DNA of 64,000 nt from Marinobacter sp. BGYM27 (GCA_025153445.1 JANZNS010000001.1:594720-658719); one strand, 5' to 3'. Shown: positions 42,605-52,999, counted from the stretch's first letter. Numbers and translations: made by a program. The notes: generated from the sequence alone by a model not told the origin.

Positions 42605-43471
42605 CTATTTCTTGCGGGGTGATCGAGGCTTGCTGGCAGGCGCCTTTTTGCGGTCTGCTTTCTTTGCCGTAGTTTTCGGTTTTTTCGCCGCAGGCTTTGC
42701 GAGCGTTTCCCGCAACTCTTGGGTTTCCTTCTCCTGTTCGGCAATAAAGTGCAGCGACATTTCAAAGCTCTGGCGCGTGAACGCCAGTACCTTTTCGAAG
42801 CCTTCGTCAGACAGTTCCCGCGCGGCATCATGGCTACGGAAGATGTTAATAAACTGTCGTTCTCTTTCGAACTGGAGTGGTAATCGGCCGATTCCCCAGT
42901 CATGCAACAATTGCCAGACTTCAGGGTTGTAGTTCCGGGTGTAGCGCATGATGAAGGGCACAGGGTCATTGCGGGCGACCAGGGCGGCGAGCCTCAGGAT
43001 CAGCTCGAACGACAGTGTTTTGGTGCCGTTCTCAACCGCGGCCAGCATGTCCTTGTCCCGCAGATTCAGCGCTTCGCTCATTTCCGACAGCGTCAACCCG
43101 GCCACCTCACGGATATCCCGGAGCGAATCACCCGCCGCAAGCATCATCCTCAGTTTGTCCTGCGAGTTGATCAGTACCTGGGCTGCCTTGCGGGACGTTT
43201 CGGTAGTGCGTTGAGCAAGGCGGAAGGCCGACCCTGTAAGACTGGAAAGACGATCAAGTAACGACTCTTCGGTCGCATCGGTAAGGTTGCCGGCAATATC
43301 AGAGCTGCTTCCTGAATCGGTGGCAAGTGGTGTGCTGGTTTCAGAGAGGGGAGGTAAGCCCGCCTCTTCAGCCTGATTCATGGACTGGATCGCGTGTAGC
43401 GTATCCATGATCAGGCTTTCGAGGGCCCGGGCCTTTTCCTGTTTGCTGCTGGCGTCCTTGCCGTTAGTCAT
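42605..43471 (-). CDS. XRE-type helix-turn-helix protein with basic tail
   Basis: 288 residues. The N-terminal region (about 1-90) is acidic and Ser/Thr-rich. A Cro/C1-type HTH lies at about 105-170 (LRDIREVAGLTLSEMSEALN, then MLAAVENGTKTLSFELILRL). A helical segment (about 175-255) follows. The C-terminal tail (about 256-288) is Lys/Pro/Ala-rich (KPAAKKPKTTAKKADRKKAP), similar to histone H1-like DNA-compaction tails. It starts 27 bases after prc and probably shares its transcript. The target is unknown; it could be a regulator or a nucleoid-associated protein. Confidence 0.82.
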   Translation of the reverse strand: MTNGKDASSKQEKARALESLIMDTLHAIQSMNQAEEAGLPPLSETSTPLATDSGSSSDIAGNLTDATEESLLDRLSSLTGSAFRLAQRTTETSRKAAQVLINSQDKLRMMLAAGDSLRDIREVAGLTLSEMSEALNLRDKDMLAAVENGTKTLSFELILRLAALVARNDPVPFIMRYTRNYNPEVWQLLHDWGIGRLPLQFERERQFINIFRSHDAARELSDEGFEKVLAFTRQSFEMSLHFIAEQEKETQELRETLAKPAAKKPKTTAKKADRKKAPASKPRSPRKK

Positions 43472-43498
43472 GAGACGTCCCGATGGGAAGGTAAGCCG

Positions 43499-45688
43499 TC
43501 AGAACTTGCTTTCGGCCTGAGCGGTAACTGGCTCAGGTCGGTTGATGGAGGCCATGCGCGAATCAAGCTCGATCATATCCGTCATGATATGACCGCCTTC
43601 ACGGACGATGAAGTCACTTGAGCTTTCCTTGTCCGGATCAATCGCCTCGGCTTCCTGGTAGTCCTCAAACGCTTTCCAGTCTTTGAACGGCTCTTCGCCT
43701 TTCAATTGACGGCGGGCATTGGCGATTTTGAGCTGACGCGTTTCCAGATCGTCCTGATAGGCTTCACGCTCTTTCAGGTTCAGGCTGACGTACTTGCGAT
43801 CGCGCTGGCTGTCGAGCAACTGGATCTCCTCTTCCAGCAACTGGAAGTCCGGGCTCTTTTCGAAGCGCTTGTCGTGGCGGGTACGCAGCTCATCAATAAC
43901 GGTACTGAAATCATAGTAACGCTGATGAGGCACTGCTTCGATCTGATCCCAGGGCAGGGCGTCATCTAGTGCGTCTTCACCAATTTCATCCTTGTTGATA
44001 CGGGTTGGAATAGTGATGTCGGGGATAACACCCTTGTGCTGGGTGGAGCCGCCGGAGACCCGGTAGAACTTGGACTGGGTGATTTTCAGCTGGCCGTGGT
44101 TCAGCGGGCGTACGGCCTGAACGGTGCCTTTGCCAAATGTCTGCGAACCGACAACCAGCCCGCGACCGTAGTCCTGAATGGCACCGGCAAAGATCTCCGA
44201 AGCCGAAGCGCTCATGCGGTTCACAAGAATGATCAACGGGCCATCGTAAGCGACAGAGGGATCGTCATCTGTGAGTACGTTAACGTCGTTGTCGGCGTTA
44301 CGGATCTGGACGGTCGGGCCTTCATCTATAAACAGGCCGACAAGGTCGTTGGCTTCCTGCAAGGCGCCGCCGCCGTTGTTGCGCAGGTCAATGACCAGGC
44401 CTTCCATGCCGTCGGTTTTAAGCTTTTCGAGCAGCTTGCGCACGTCGCGCGTGGTGCTCTTGTAATTGGGGTCGCCCGCTTGCATGCCTTTAAAGTCGGC
44501 ATAAAAGGTCGGGATATCAATAACCCCGATCTTGTGGGATTTGCCACCCTGTTCGATCTCGATCATGTTGCTTTTGGCGGACTGCTCTTCGAGCTTCACC
44601 TCGTCACGGGTAATGTTGATCGTGCGGGTGATGGTTTCGTCCGAGGCATTTGCCGGGATCACTTCCAGACGAACCATTGACTCCCGAGGCCCGCGAATCA
44701 GGTCAACCACCTCATCCAGGCGCCAGCCTATGACATTCACGATGTCTTCGTCTTTGCCCTGTCCAACACCCACGATACGATCCGCCGGTTTGAGCTGCCC
44801 TTGCTTGGATGCAGGGCCGCCAGGTACCAGACGAACAACTTTGGTGTATTCGTTATCGCCCTGCAGCACGGCACCAATACCTTCAAGCGACAAGCTCATG
44901 TTGATATTGAAGTTCTCGGAGGTGCGCGGCGAGAAGTAGGACGTGTGCGGATCCCAGACACTGGCAAATGCGTTCATATAACTCTGGAAAGCATCTTCAC
45001 TGCGTGCCTGGTGGGCACGTTTAAGCTGGCTTTCATAACGCCGGGTCAGTGATGTGGTGATCTCTTCGTCAGTTTTGCCATTCAGGCGCTGGGCCAGAAC
45101 AGCATTTTTGATGCGTCGGGTCCAGATCTGGTCGAGTTCGTTCTGATCTGACGCCCAGGGCTCTTCGGAGCGATCAAGCTCGATCTTTTCATCGTCGTCG
45201 AATGAAAACTGGTCGACACCGTCATTAATCAGGCTGAGCGCGAATTCGAGTCGCTCAATAACGCGATGCTGGAACTGGTTATAAATATGGAATGCCGGGT
45301 CCAGTTGACCGGTTTTCAGAGCCGAATCCAGCTTGGCACGCCAGGGAGTGAACTCCTCAATATCGCTTTTGAGGAAGTAGATGCGCTGGCTATCAAGCTG
45401 ATCAAGGTAGCCATCAAATACTCTGGCTGAAAGCTTGCTATCGATGCGCTGGTCCAGGAAATGAGTGAACTGGAGCTGACGCGCAATAAGGATATTCGCC
45501 CGGGCCTGATCAATCGTTGGGGTGACCGGTTCGAAGTTTTCACTCTTCCGGGGCTCGTTTGCGGCAATCGCCGCCGAGGAAGAGAGTATGAGTCCCATGG
45601 CCAGTGCGGCACCGGAAGAGCGGAGGCAGGTCCGGAACATCCCTGACTTAAGACGGGGAAGAATAGGCTTTCGGATCGTCATTGGCAT
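43499..45688 (-). CDS. prc: Tail-specific periplasmic protease Prc
   Basis: Serine-lysine protease (S41 family) that processes periplasmic proteins, including PBP3 and peptidoglycan hydrolases in E. coli. The 729 residues comprise a signal peptide (about 1-43), an N-terminal helical domain, and a PDZ domain (about 250-340, GIGAVLQGDNEYTKVVRLVP). The protease domain has catalytic Ser about 495 in SASASEIF and Lys about 520 in FGKGTVQ. A C-terminal DUF3340 helical domain ends the protein. ATG 45688 is used; the frame extends to 45736 but those residues precede the signal peptide. Confidence 0.95.
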   Translation of the reverse strand: MPMTIRKPILPRLKSGMFRTCLRSSGAALAMGLILSSSAAIAANEPRKSENFEPVTPTIDQARANILIARQLQFTHFLDQRIDSKLSARVFDGYLDQLDSQRIYFLKSDIEEFTPWRAKLDSALKTGQLDPAFHIYNQFQHRVIERLEFALSLINDGVDQFSFDDDEKIELDRSEEPWASDQNELDQIWTRRIKNAVLAQRLNGKTDEEITTSLTRRYESQLKRAHQARSEDAFQSYMNAFASVWDPHTSYFSPRTSENFNINMSLSLEGIGAVLQGDNEYTKVVRLVPGGPASKQGQLKPADRIVGVGQGKDEDIVNVIGWRLDEVVDLIRGPRESMVRLEVIPANASDETITRTINITRDEVKLEEQSAKSNMIEIEQGGKSHKIGVIDIPTFYADFKGMQAGDPNYKSTTRDVRKLLEKLKTDGMEGLVIDLRNNGGGALQEANDLVGLFIDEGPTVQIRNADNDVNVLTDDDPSVAYDGPLIILVNRMSASASEIFAGAIQDYGRGLVVGSQTFGKGTVQAVRPLNHGQLKITQSKFYRVSGGSTQHKGVIPDITIPTRINKDEIGEDALDDALPWDQIEAVPHQRYYDFSTVIDELRTRHDKRFEKSPDFQLLEEEIQLLDSQRDRKYVSLNLKEREAYQDDLETRQLKIANARRQLKGEEPFKDWKAFEDYQEAEAIDPDKESSSDFIVREGGHIMTDMIELDSRMASINRPEPVTAQAESKF

Positions 45689-45910
45689 GTTGTCTGATCT
45701 ATGCAGGTTAGGGTTTAGGCCATACGTGGATGGCACGCGCCCGGGTTCACATCTTCCCGCAATTCGGTCAACAGGGAAATATGGTGCACGGTAAAACCGG
45801 GAACTCCTGATTTCATTGTAGGCAAGCCGGCAATACGTTGCTACCGAAGATCATGAGGAGGGGCATGACAATCTGTCCATGATGCAGACAAGTTTTGCCT
45901 GGAAGATGCA

Positions 45911-45936
45911 GGCGGGAGAGCGAGGGGCCTCCCGCC
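45911..45936 (-). terminator. Hairpin after fadB, probable terminator
   Basis: On the minus strand GGCGGGAG and CTCCCGCC form a perfect 8-base GC-rich stem around a ten-base loop, beginning ten bases after the fadB stop. The following bases are only moderately T-rich, so termination may be partial. It separates fadAB from prc. Confidence 0.5.
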
Positions 45937-45945
45937 AGATCCTGG

Positions 45946-48093
45946 TTAGAACGGCGTGCCGGACTCCGCATGTTTCAGCAGAAGGCTTGGAGGCGTGAAG
46001 CGCTCGCCGAACTGGTCTGCCAGCGTTTGTGCCCGTTCTGCAAACTGGCGCACACCGTATTGATTGATGTACTGGATGGCGCCGCCAGTCCAGGGGGCAA
46101 ACCCGATACCGAAAATACTGCCGATGTTGGCGTCTTCGACGGTGCGCAATACACCTTCTTCCAGACAGCGCACGGTCTCGATGGCCTGAATAAACAGCAA
46201 CCGGTCTTTCAGTGTTTGCAGGTCGGCTGTCTGTGTGGCCCCGGGTTGGGTGAACAGGGCTGCCAGTTCTGGCCAGAGGTGCTTTTTACCGGAAGCAGGG
46301 TAATCGTAAAAGCCGCCACCGGCCGCTTTCCCCTTGCGATCGTGCTCGTTGACCAACGCATCTATCACCGATTCCGCCGGGTGGGCCTGCCAATTCTGGC
46401 CTGTTGCCTCGATATCCTTGCGGCTTTGGTTCCGGACGTGCTGAATCAGGGTCAGGCTGACTTCATCACACACTGCAAGCGGCCCGACCGGCATGCCGGC
46501 CAGCAGCCCCGCGTTTTCAATGCTGGCAGGGTGAATGCCTTCACGCACCATCGCCACCCCTTCATTGACGAAAGTGCCAAACACCCGTGATGTGAAGAAT
46601 CCGCGGCTATCGTTAACGACAATCGGGATCTTGCCGATCTGCTGAACATAATCGAATGCCCGGGCCAGCGTATCGTCTGAGGTTTTCTCGCCCACGATAA
46701 TTTCAACCAGCTGCATTTTGTCGACTGGTGAGAAGAAGTGCAGGCCGATGAACTGCTCTGGCCGTGCTGAAGCTTTGGCGAGCTGAGTGATGGGGATGGT
46801 GGAGGTATTGGACGCGAAGATACCACCTTCCACCAGCTGTGGTTCGGCTTCTTCAGTGACCCGTGCCTTGAGAGCGCTGTCTTCAAAAACCGCCTCGATA
46901 ATCAGGTCACAGCCCGCCAGGTCAGCGGCGGATGCTGTTGCTGTGATTCGGCTGAGCGTTTCTTCCTGAGCTTCTGTGGTCATGCGGCCGCGGCTGACCT
47001 TCTTGTCCAGCAGCTTGCGGGAATAGTCTTTGCCATTCTCGGCGTTTTCCGTGCTGACGTCTTTGAGCACGACGGACACCCCGCGGCTGGCCGTTGAGTA
47101 TGCGATACCCGCGCCCATCATGCCGGCACCCAGAATACCCACCTTACTGCATTTTGCGGGCTCAGTACCTTTGGGGCGGCTTTCGCCTGCCTTGATGGCA
47201 TTGAGCTGGAACCAGAAGGTGCCGGTCATGTTCTTGGCGACCTGGCCGGTGACCAGTTCGGCAAAGTATCGGGTCTCGATCTTTTCACCGTTATCGTAAT
47301 CCACCTGAACCCCTTCCGCCGCGGCAGACAGGATGGCCTCGGGCGCCGGGTAACAGCCCCGGGTTTTCTGGCGCAGGATGGCGGGTGCGATGGCGAGCTT
47401 TTGCGCCATTGCCGGGTGTTGCGGGCCGCCGCCCGGGATCTTGAAGCCTTTTTTGTCCCAGGGCTGAGTGGCTTTCGGGTTGGCTTCGATAAACGCGCGG
47501 GCTTGCCGGAGAAGGTCGTCGGTATCGCTGGCAATCGCATCGACAATGCCCGCTTTTAATGCCGCCTGAGGGTTGGCTTTTTTGCCTTCCATCAGATACG
47601 GAAAAGCGGCTTCCAGTCCAATCATGCGAGGGAGACGCTGGGTGCCGCCACCACCGGGCAGCAGGCCAAGTGTCACTTCAGGCAGGCCGAGCTGAATGGT
47701 GTCGTCATCGAGCACGACCCTGTGGTGGCAGGCAAGGCAAAGCTCAAGGCCGCCACCGAGTGCGGAGCCGTTGATCGCCGCGACCACAGGCTTGCCGCTG
47801 GTCTCGAGGATACGCATCTGGCGCTTTAGACTGTTGACCATGTCCTCAAATTCGCCGGCCTGATCCGGTGTAACCCGGAAGAGCTCGTTCAGGTCTCCGC
47901 CGGCAAAAAAAGTGCGCTTGCCGGAAGTCAGAATGATGCCGCTGATGTTGGCGAGATCCTGCTGAACGCGCGACACGGTGTCGCTCAGCGCTGCGCGGAA
48001 GTCGCTGTTCATGGTGTTGGCAGATTGCCCCGGCATATCGATGGTCAGGGTCAGAATCTTGTTTTCGTCAATGTCGTAACGGATAGCACTCAT
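45946..48093 (-). CDS. fadB: Fatty acid oxidation complex alpha subunit (FadB/FadJ type)
   Basis: Bifunctional enoyl-CoA hydratase and 3-hydroxyacyl-CoA dehydrogenase of beta-oxidation. The 715 residues comprise an N-terminal crotonase domain ([42 protein letters not shown]). An NAD-binding dehydrogenase domain begins about 325 ([20 protein letters not shown]). The catalytic His is in [17 protein letters not shown], and a C-terminal dimerisation domain follows. It is closer in organisation to FadJ-like or short-chain variants than to E. coli FadB. The thiolase gene lies 36 bases upstream in the same operon. Confidence 0.93.
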   Translation of the reverse strand: MSAIRYDIDENKILTLTIDMPGQSANTMNSDFRAALSDTVSRVQQDLANISGIILTSGKRTFFAGGDLNELFRVTPDQAGEFEDMVNSLKRQMRILETSGKPVVAAINGSALGGGLELCLACHHRVVLDDDTIQLGLPEVTLGLLPGGGGTQRLPRMIGLEAAFPYLMEGKKANPQAALKAGIVDAIASDTDDLLRQARAFIEANPKATQPWDKKGFKIPGGGPQHPAMAQKLAIAPAILRQKTRGCYPAPEAILSAAAEGVQVDYDNGEKIETRYFAELVTGQVAKNMTGTFWFQLNAIKAGESRPKGTEPAKCSKVGILGAGMMGAGIAYSTASRGVSVVLKDVSTENAENGKDYSRKLLDKKVSRGRMTTEAQEETLSRITATASAADLAGCDLIIEAVFEDSALKARVTEEAEPQLVEGGIFASNTSTIPITQLAKASARPEQFIGLHFFSPVDKMQLVEIIVGEKTSDDTLARAFDYVQQIGKIPIVVNDSRGFFTSRVFGTFVNEGVAMVREGIHPASIENAGLLAGMPVGPLAVCDEVSLTLIQHVRNQSRKDIEATGQNWQAHPAESVIDALVNEHDRKGKAAGGGFYDYPASGKKHLWPELAALFTQPGATQTADLQTLKDRLLFIQAIETVRCLEEGVLRTVEDANIGSIFGIGFAPWTGGAIQYINQYGVRQFAERAQTLADQFGERFTPPSLLLKHAESGTPF

Positions 48094-48129
48094 GTCTTAA
48101 ATCCTTTGTCTGGCAGTGTCGGCCCGGAA

Positions 48130-49338
48130 TCAGCAGCGTTCAATAATGGTTGCGATACCCATGCCACCACCGACGCAAAGCGTGGCCAGACCGTATCGTT
48201 GCTCGCGGCGCTCCAGCTCATCGAGCAGGGTGCCGAGGATCATCGCGCCGGTTGCCCCCAGTGGGTGTCCCATTGCGATGGCGCCGCCGTTAACGTTGAC
48301 CTTGTCATCAGGCACGTTCAGTTCTTTCTGAAAACGCATCACCACAGAGGCAAAGGCTTCGTTGACTTCGAACAGGTCAATGTCGTCCACCGAAAGGCCT
48401 GCTTTCGTAAGTGCTTTACGTGCAGCGGGAGCGGGGCCAGTAAGCATGATGGTGGGGTCGGTGCTGGTGACGGCCGTTGCAATAATGCGCGCCCGTGGTG
48501 TGAGCCCCAGCGATTCACCTTTGGCCTTGCTGCCTATAAGCATGGCGGTTGCGCCATCGACCATGCCTGAGGAGTTGCCGGCGTGATGCACGTGATTAAT
48601 GCGTTCCACAGCGTGGTATTTCTCACGGGCAACGCTATCGAATCCCATATCGCCGATCATCTGGAACGATGGATTAAGTTTTCCGAGAGATTCCGCTGTC
48701 GTTTCCGGGCGAACATGCTCGTCACGATCCAGAATGACCACGCCATTCTGATCTGTTACCGGCACAATGGATTTCGCGAAGTAGCCGTTGTCCCAGGCGG
48801 CACCTGCCTTGCGCTGGGAATTGGCGGCAAACTGGTCAACGTCGGCGCGACTGAAGCCTTCTAGCGTCGCGATCAAATCCGCCCCAATACCTTGCGGCAT
48901 AAAGCCAGTGTGGAGATTAGTCGCCGGATCTGTTGCCCAGGCGCCGCCGTCGGAGCCCATCGGGACACGGGACATGGATTCCACGCCGCCGGCAACCACC
49001 AGATCTTCCCAGCCGGAGCGAACTTTCATAGCCGCAAGATTGACGGCCTCGAGACCGGATGCGCAGAACCGGTTCAGTGTCACGCCCGCGACTACCTCGT
49101 CCCAATCGGCCGCAAGCGCAGCGGTTTTGGCGATATCTGCGCCCTGATCGCCTACTGCTGTCACGCAACCCATGACGATGTCGTCAACTTGTGATGTGTC
49201 GAGGTTGTTGCGGGTTTGAAGCGCTTTGAGCACCGTTGTCAGCAAGCTGATGGGTTTGACGCTATGCAGCGAACCATCCTTTTTGCCGCGCCCTCTGGGC
49301 GTGCGAACGGCGTCAAATATGTAAGCATCGGTAGTCAT
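48130..49338 (-). CDS. fadA: Acetyl-CoA acyltransferase (thiolase)
   Basis: Catalyses thiolytic cleavage of 3-ketoacyl-CoA in beta-oxidation, with FadB as partner. The 402 residues have nucleophile C92 in [12 protein letters not shown], the His-containing [18 protein letters not shown], and the second active-site Cys in [11 protein letters not shown]. Start ATG 49338 follows GAGGA. First gene of the fadA-fadB unit, an order reversed relative to E. coli fadBA. Substrate range cannot be told from sequence alone. Confidence 0.93.
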   Translation of the reverse strand: MTTDAYIFDAVRTPRGRGKKDGSLHSVKPISLLTTVLKALQTRNNLDTSQVDDIVMGCVTAVGDQGADIAKTAALAADWDEVVAGVTLNRFCASGLEAVNLAAMKVRSGWEDLVVAGGVESMSRVPMGSDGGAWATDPATNLHTGFMPQGIGADLIATLEGFSRADVDQFAANSQRKAGAAWDNGYFAKSIVPVTDQNGVVILDRDEHVRPETTAESLGKLNPSFQMIGDMGFDSVAREKYHAVERINHVHHAGNSSGMVDGATAMLIGSKAKGESLGLTPRARIIATAVTSTDPTIMLTGPAPAARKALTKAGLSVDDIDLFEVNEAFASVVMRFQKELNVPDDKVNVNGGAIAMGHPLGATGAMILGTLLDELERREQRYGLATLCVGGGMGIATIIERC

Positions 49339-49712
49339 GGGGAATCCTCAGAATTGAATGCGCAGCAGGATCTGTCTTTGGCACAGGTCGCGCGCTTGTC
49401 GCTTTTGTTATCGGCTTAGTGTGCCCGTAATTGCCTGACGACGCATGGGTAAAGCAGCACCTTAACGGCGTGCTGTCTGGCAGGTAATGGCGGGGCCTGC
49501 CAATTCGACTGGCGAAATCGCTCACCCGATTGGCAATTATCGATAGGCGAGACTGACAGGGATGCAATCTCCTTCTAATCTAGGAAGACATTGAGGCTGA
49601 AAGCCCAGCCTGCGTCAATCTTGCCTGGGTCCCTGTTTCGTCTGTGTTGCTTCATCCTCTGCAGTTGCCAAGAGGAACGGCAGCGCGTTATTTGATCTGA
49701 GAGGTTGTTGCG
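49339..49712. other. Divergent intergenic region between fadA and comFB
   Basis: 374 bases with no gene. Two overlapping inverted repeats stand out: GGCAGG/CCTGCC (49479-49501) and TGCCAAT/ATTGGCA (49498-49535). They could be operators for the fadA promoter. No clear FadR or PsrA consensus was found. Confidence 0.5.
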
Positions 49713-49976
49713 ATGTCCCTGTTGGATAACATCAATAATTTTTACGAGCGACTTGTGCTGGAAGCGATCGATGATTCGATGCAGGAAGGCGAGGATGAAG
49801 AATTCCTGTCGGATGTCATGTGTGTGGCACTGAACCGGTTGCCGCCCCGATACTACCGCCACAAGATCGATATCATGTTCTACATGGCTGATCCGGAGTT
49901 GCAGGAAATGAGGGAGAAGGTGGCCAGCGTGGTAGCTGAAGCCAAAACTTTTGTGAAAAGCCGGGGTTCCCATTGA
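49713..49976 (+). CDS. comFB: Late competence protein ComFB family
   Basis: Small 87-residue protein of the ComFB family (MSLLDNINNFYERLVLEAID, then DVMCVALNRLPPRYYRHKID). ComFB was first known from the Bacillus comF operon. Cyanobacterial homologues have been reported to bind cyclic dinucleotides. A signalling role is therefore possible here, but it is not shown. The ribosome binding site GAGAGGTTG is weak to moderate. Single gene, followed by a hairpin at 50035. Confidence 0.85.
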   Translation: MSLLDNINNFYERLVLEAIDDSMQEGEDEEFLSDVMCVALNRLPPRYYRHKIDIMFYMADPELQEMREKVASVVAEAKTFVKSRGSH

Positions 49977-50034
49977 ACGCTTGTGAGTGAAAGTGAATCA
50001 CTCTGCGATCATCGCGTGGAGGAGAGGAGGTGTG

Positions 50035-50063
50035 CCACCGGCCCTTGAGATCGGAACCGGTGG
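50035..50063. terminator. Hairpin between convergent comFB and DUF349 genes
   Basis: CCACCGG and CCGGTGG form a perfect 7-base stem with a 15-base loop, 58 bases after the comFB stop. It is followed on the plus strand by an AT-rich stretch with a run of five T (CTTTTT). Possible terminator for comFB, and possibly for the convergent gene. Confidence 0.5.
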
Positions 50064-50078
50064 TATTAATCAAACTTT

Positions 50079-52736
50079 TTAACTATCCCGCCACTGGTTC
50101 AGGGCGTCTGCCATGCGTGATCGAAGCGACTCGGCTTCATCTTGTGTAACGTCCTGTACCTGCCAGCAACGAGCCAACGTATCAATTTCCTGTTCGGTCG
50201 ATGTTGCGGTACTGCTGCTCGCCATGCCAGCGGCGAGGCGCGCAACTTGCTGCTGCATCCGCAAAGCCTGATCTTCTTCCGGGGACGAGGCGCCAGTCAG
50301 AATCTCAAGCCGAACGGCAATGTCCCGGGGTGACGGTAAAGGTGAGGGCAGGTCGCTCTGCTTCACGTTCTGATCGGCATCGTGACTGCTGAATTGTTCC
50401 AGCCATTTGTTGACCTGTTGCTGACGGGATGCGGCATCGACCTGGCTCTGCAAGGCCTGGCGTTCGTCGTGCAACGCCTGCTTGAGGTTGTCTGGAAGTC
50501 TGCGCGGTAATGTCACCTGTTTTAGCGTCTTCAGCATGTCGGCGCATGCCTCTGGCGATGCATTGCCTTCATTGCGCATTGTCACACTGGTTTCAAGGGC
50601 CGCTTTCAGTTCTTCGATTGCGGCTGTATCTTCTTCTGCCTGCTCTTCGCGGCGGGCATCACGACGTGCAAAAATACCGTCGCATGCAGCGCGGAACGCC
50701 TGCCACATTTTGCGGTCTTCGCGATGATGTGTAATGCCGATCTGTTCCCACTCTTTCTGCAATGATTTCGCCTGCGTCATCGCATCGCTGAGGGGCTCGT
50801 GGGTCAGCAAATCTTCAGCCCGTTTTACAATGTCCAGTTTGAGGGCTTCGTTTTTCTGACGCGCCTCTTCAAGTGGCGCTTCGACTTGCTTTAGCAACCC
50901 GTCAAATCGCTTTTGTAGCCCGCGATTTGCCTTGAAATCAACTGGCCATGCCTGGCGCCATTCTTCACGTGCAACCCGGTGGATCTGTTCGACGGCTTTC
51001 CAGTCCATACTTGACCAATTGGCATTTTCAACAAACTCTGCCAGTTGATCGCAGATGGCTTTGCGTGTTTGGAGGTTCGCATCCTTGAGTTCTGATTTCG
51101 CCTCGAAATAAGCTTGGCAGGGCGCATAAGCTGCATCGGATGCGGCTTTGAATCGCTGCCAAAGCGACTGATCGGATGACCCGCCGAGCTCTCGCCACTC
51201 CTTTTGCAACTCTTTTATGCGCTCGGCTTTCGCTTCGGGCTCCATGTGCTGGTCAGCCAGGTATTCCATGGCGCCGCATAGTTCTTCCTGCTTCGGACGG
51301 GTTGCGAAGCCACGCCAGTCCTGCAAATCGTGTAGCTGTCGACCGAGCAGCGTCAGACGAGCTTGGCGGGCGCTGGCGTGACGGCGATCCAGGCTGTTGA
51401 ACGCATGTTGTGCCTGTTTGTGCAATTGAGAGGATTCCTTGAACAGATTCTGCTCGAGGCTCTTCTCCAGTCGGTCCAGCAACGAATCCAGCGCACTGAT
51501 TTGTTCGCTCTGATCTGCGATTTCTTCCTTGCGGGCCTGCCGCGTTTCGCCTAGCTTGCGCGACAGGTTTTCCAGTGCTTGAGGGCGAGCGAAGCCGGCA
51601 GGCCAGTCCACCGTGTTGGCAAGTTCATGGAGCCGAGCTGGCGCCGCGTCTGCAATATCCGGGGAATCCAGTTCTTCGGCCACGGCAAGAAAACGTTGCA
51701 CGGCTGCGATGTAGTTTCGCAGGCTCAGCATCAGGTTTTGATAGTCCTTTTGCTCAGCTTTGCTCACCTCGGCGTCGCGGGTAGCTTCCAGCCATCGGTT
51801 TTCCTGGGTTTTTTGCAGAGCATCAAGCGCGGACAGTGACGGCCCGCGCTCGGGGATTTCCTGCTCAAGGCTGCCCAGCGTTTCCTTCAGAAGCGCCAGT
51901 GTGCCGGCTCTTTCTTCCTGCTTCTGTTTTGACGCCTGTTCGGCAAGCGCATCTGCTTCGAGTGCTTTCACTCGTTTCAGACAGCTATCCAGAGCGGAAA
52001 GGAATTGGGTTTGCTGCTCGGTTGATGCGTTGGCTTTGGTGTCACGCCATTGAGCCTGAAGGCTTTCAACCTTGGCGGTATAGAGTCGCATATTGTCGGT
52101 TCTGGCGTGTTCTTCAGCGACGCGAATAAGATCTGAAACGGCTTGCTGCTTTTCACGTTCCGCTTCCTGTGCTTCACGCACAGCTTGCAGCTTTTTCTTG
52201 ACGAGTTGATAGACGCCCTTGTCACGGCCTTTTGCAGATCTCTGGATCTGCTGCAGGCCCGCTTCGTCCTGAACGTGATCGGCTGCTGCGAGGCGAACGG
52301 CAGCTGTTTTGCCTTCGATGGCGTAGCGTATCAGCTGTTCGGGATCCGTCGCTGCCGAGATTTGATCGACACTGTTGGTGCCGGCGAGGCAAAGCTGTTC
52401 AATCAGGGCTTGCTGTGTCGGATCGGTCAAGTGACGCCGGGCTTCCTCAACCTGGTGAGGCGTGGCCTTGGCCAGTTGATTGATGCGTTGGGCGATTCGA
52501 CCGCGAACAGAGGACGAAACGTCAGGGTAGAGGGGGATCAGCTGCTGAATATGATTGAGTTGTTCCACTGCGGCGTTACGCACCGTGGGATCATCGTTTT
52601 CGCGAATGCGCTTTTGCAGGGTCAGCAGGTCCTCCGGGCTATTCGGATCCAATTGACGCGCGGGGCTGGGCTTGCTGGCCGGGCGGTTGGTGTCCGGTTT
52701 TTTTGCCTTGAAAAACTTCTTGATGAATGCCGCCAT
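50079..52736 (-). CDS. Large DUF349-domain protein
   Basis: 885-residue, strongly helical and charged protein of unknown function. Several DUF349-type repeats are visible, for example near residue 515 (WRELGGSSDQSLWQRFKAAS) and 660 (EWEQIGITHHREDRKMWQAF). HEAT-like repeats occupy the first 200 residues (RENDDPTVRNAAVEQLNHIQ). The basic N-terminus is MAAFIKKFFKAKKP. No signal peptide or membrane helix. The ribosome binding site AGGAAG precedes ATG 52736. DUF349 proteins are widespread in gammaproteobacteria; their role is not established. Confidence 0.87.
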   Translation of the reverse strand: MAAFIKKFFKAKKPDTNRPASKPSPARQLDPNSPEDLLTLQKRIRENDDPTVRNAAVEQLNHIQQLIPLYPDVSSSVRGRIAQRINQLAKATPHQVEEARRHLTDPTQQALIEQLCLAGTNSVDQISAATDPEQLIRYAIEGKTAAVRLAAADHVQDEAGLQQIQRSAKGRDKGVYQLVKKKLQAVREAQEAEREKQQAVSDLIRVAEEHARTDNMRLYTAKVESLQAQWRDTKANASTEQQTQFLSALDSCLKRVKALEADALAEQASKQKQEERAGTLALLKETLGSLEQEIPERGPSLSALDALQKTQENRWLEATRDAEVSKAEQKDYQNLMLSLRNYIAAVQRFLAVAEELDSPDIADAAPARLHELANTVDWPAGFARPQALENLSRKLGETRQARKEEIADQSEQISALDSLLDRLEKSLEQNLFKESSQLHKQAQHAFNSLDRRHASARQARLTLLGRQLHDLQDWRGFATRPKQEELCGAMEYLADQHMEPEAKAERIKELQKEWRELGGSSDQSLWQRFKAASDAAYAPCQAYFEAKSELKDANLQTRKAICDQLAEFVENANWSSMDWKAVEQIHRVAREEWRQAWPVDFKANRGLQKRFDGLLKQVEAPLEEARQKNEALKLDIVKRAEDLLTHEPLSDAMTQAKSLQKEWEQIGITHHREDRKMWQAFRAACDGIFARRDARREEQAEEDTAAIEELKAALETSVTMRNEGNASPEACADMLKTLKQVTLPRRLPDNLKQALHDERQALQSQVDAASRQQQVNKWLEQFSSHDADQNVKQSDLPSPLPSPRDIAVRLEILTGASSPEEDQALRMQQQVARLAAGMASSSTATSTEQEIDTLARCWQVQDVTQDEAESLRSRMADALNQWRDS

Positions 52737-52970
52737 AAAAAAGACTTCCTGTTGATAAGCGCAGTTAGCTGATCGCAGTCTGAAACTGGTCAGAAGCGGT
52801 TGGCCCGAAAGGTGTCGGACGCCGGTAGCCAGGCTCGCCCGGATCGACGGGCAAGTTGGTGGTGGGTTAGTCTAATAGTTTTGATAAGCCCCTGCACAGG
52901 CTTGCGCTTCAAATTTCCGGTGAGAGCCTGAGTGGCGCAGCTCGCGACTCTTGCGTCGGTTCTGCTGTCA

Positions 52971-52999
52971 TTGTGAGCCACTCGTCTGACTTATATTGA
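52971..52999 (+). promoter_or_regulatory. Candidate sigma-70 promoter for recX
   Basis: TTGTGA, 17 bases, TATTGA, ending 24 bases before the recX ATG. An overlapping TATATT (52992-52997) is a better -10 but gives a 15-base spacer. Weak but well placed. No LexA box was seen. Confidence 0.3.

Noticed and set aside
43472..43498. Phage immunity region suggested by an XRE-type repressor
   Set aside because: The gene is adjacent to prc without integrase, excisionase or divergent cro-like gene, and base composition matches the surroundings.
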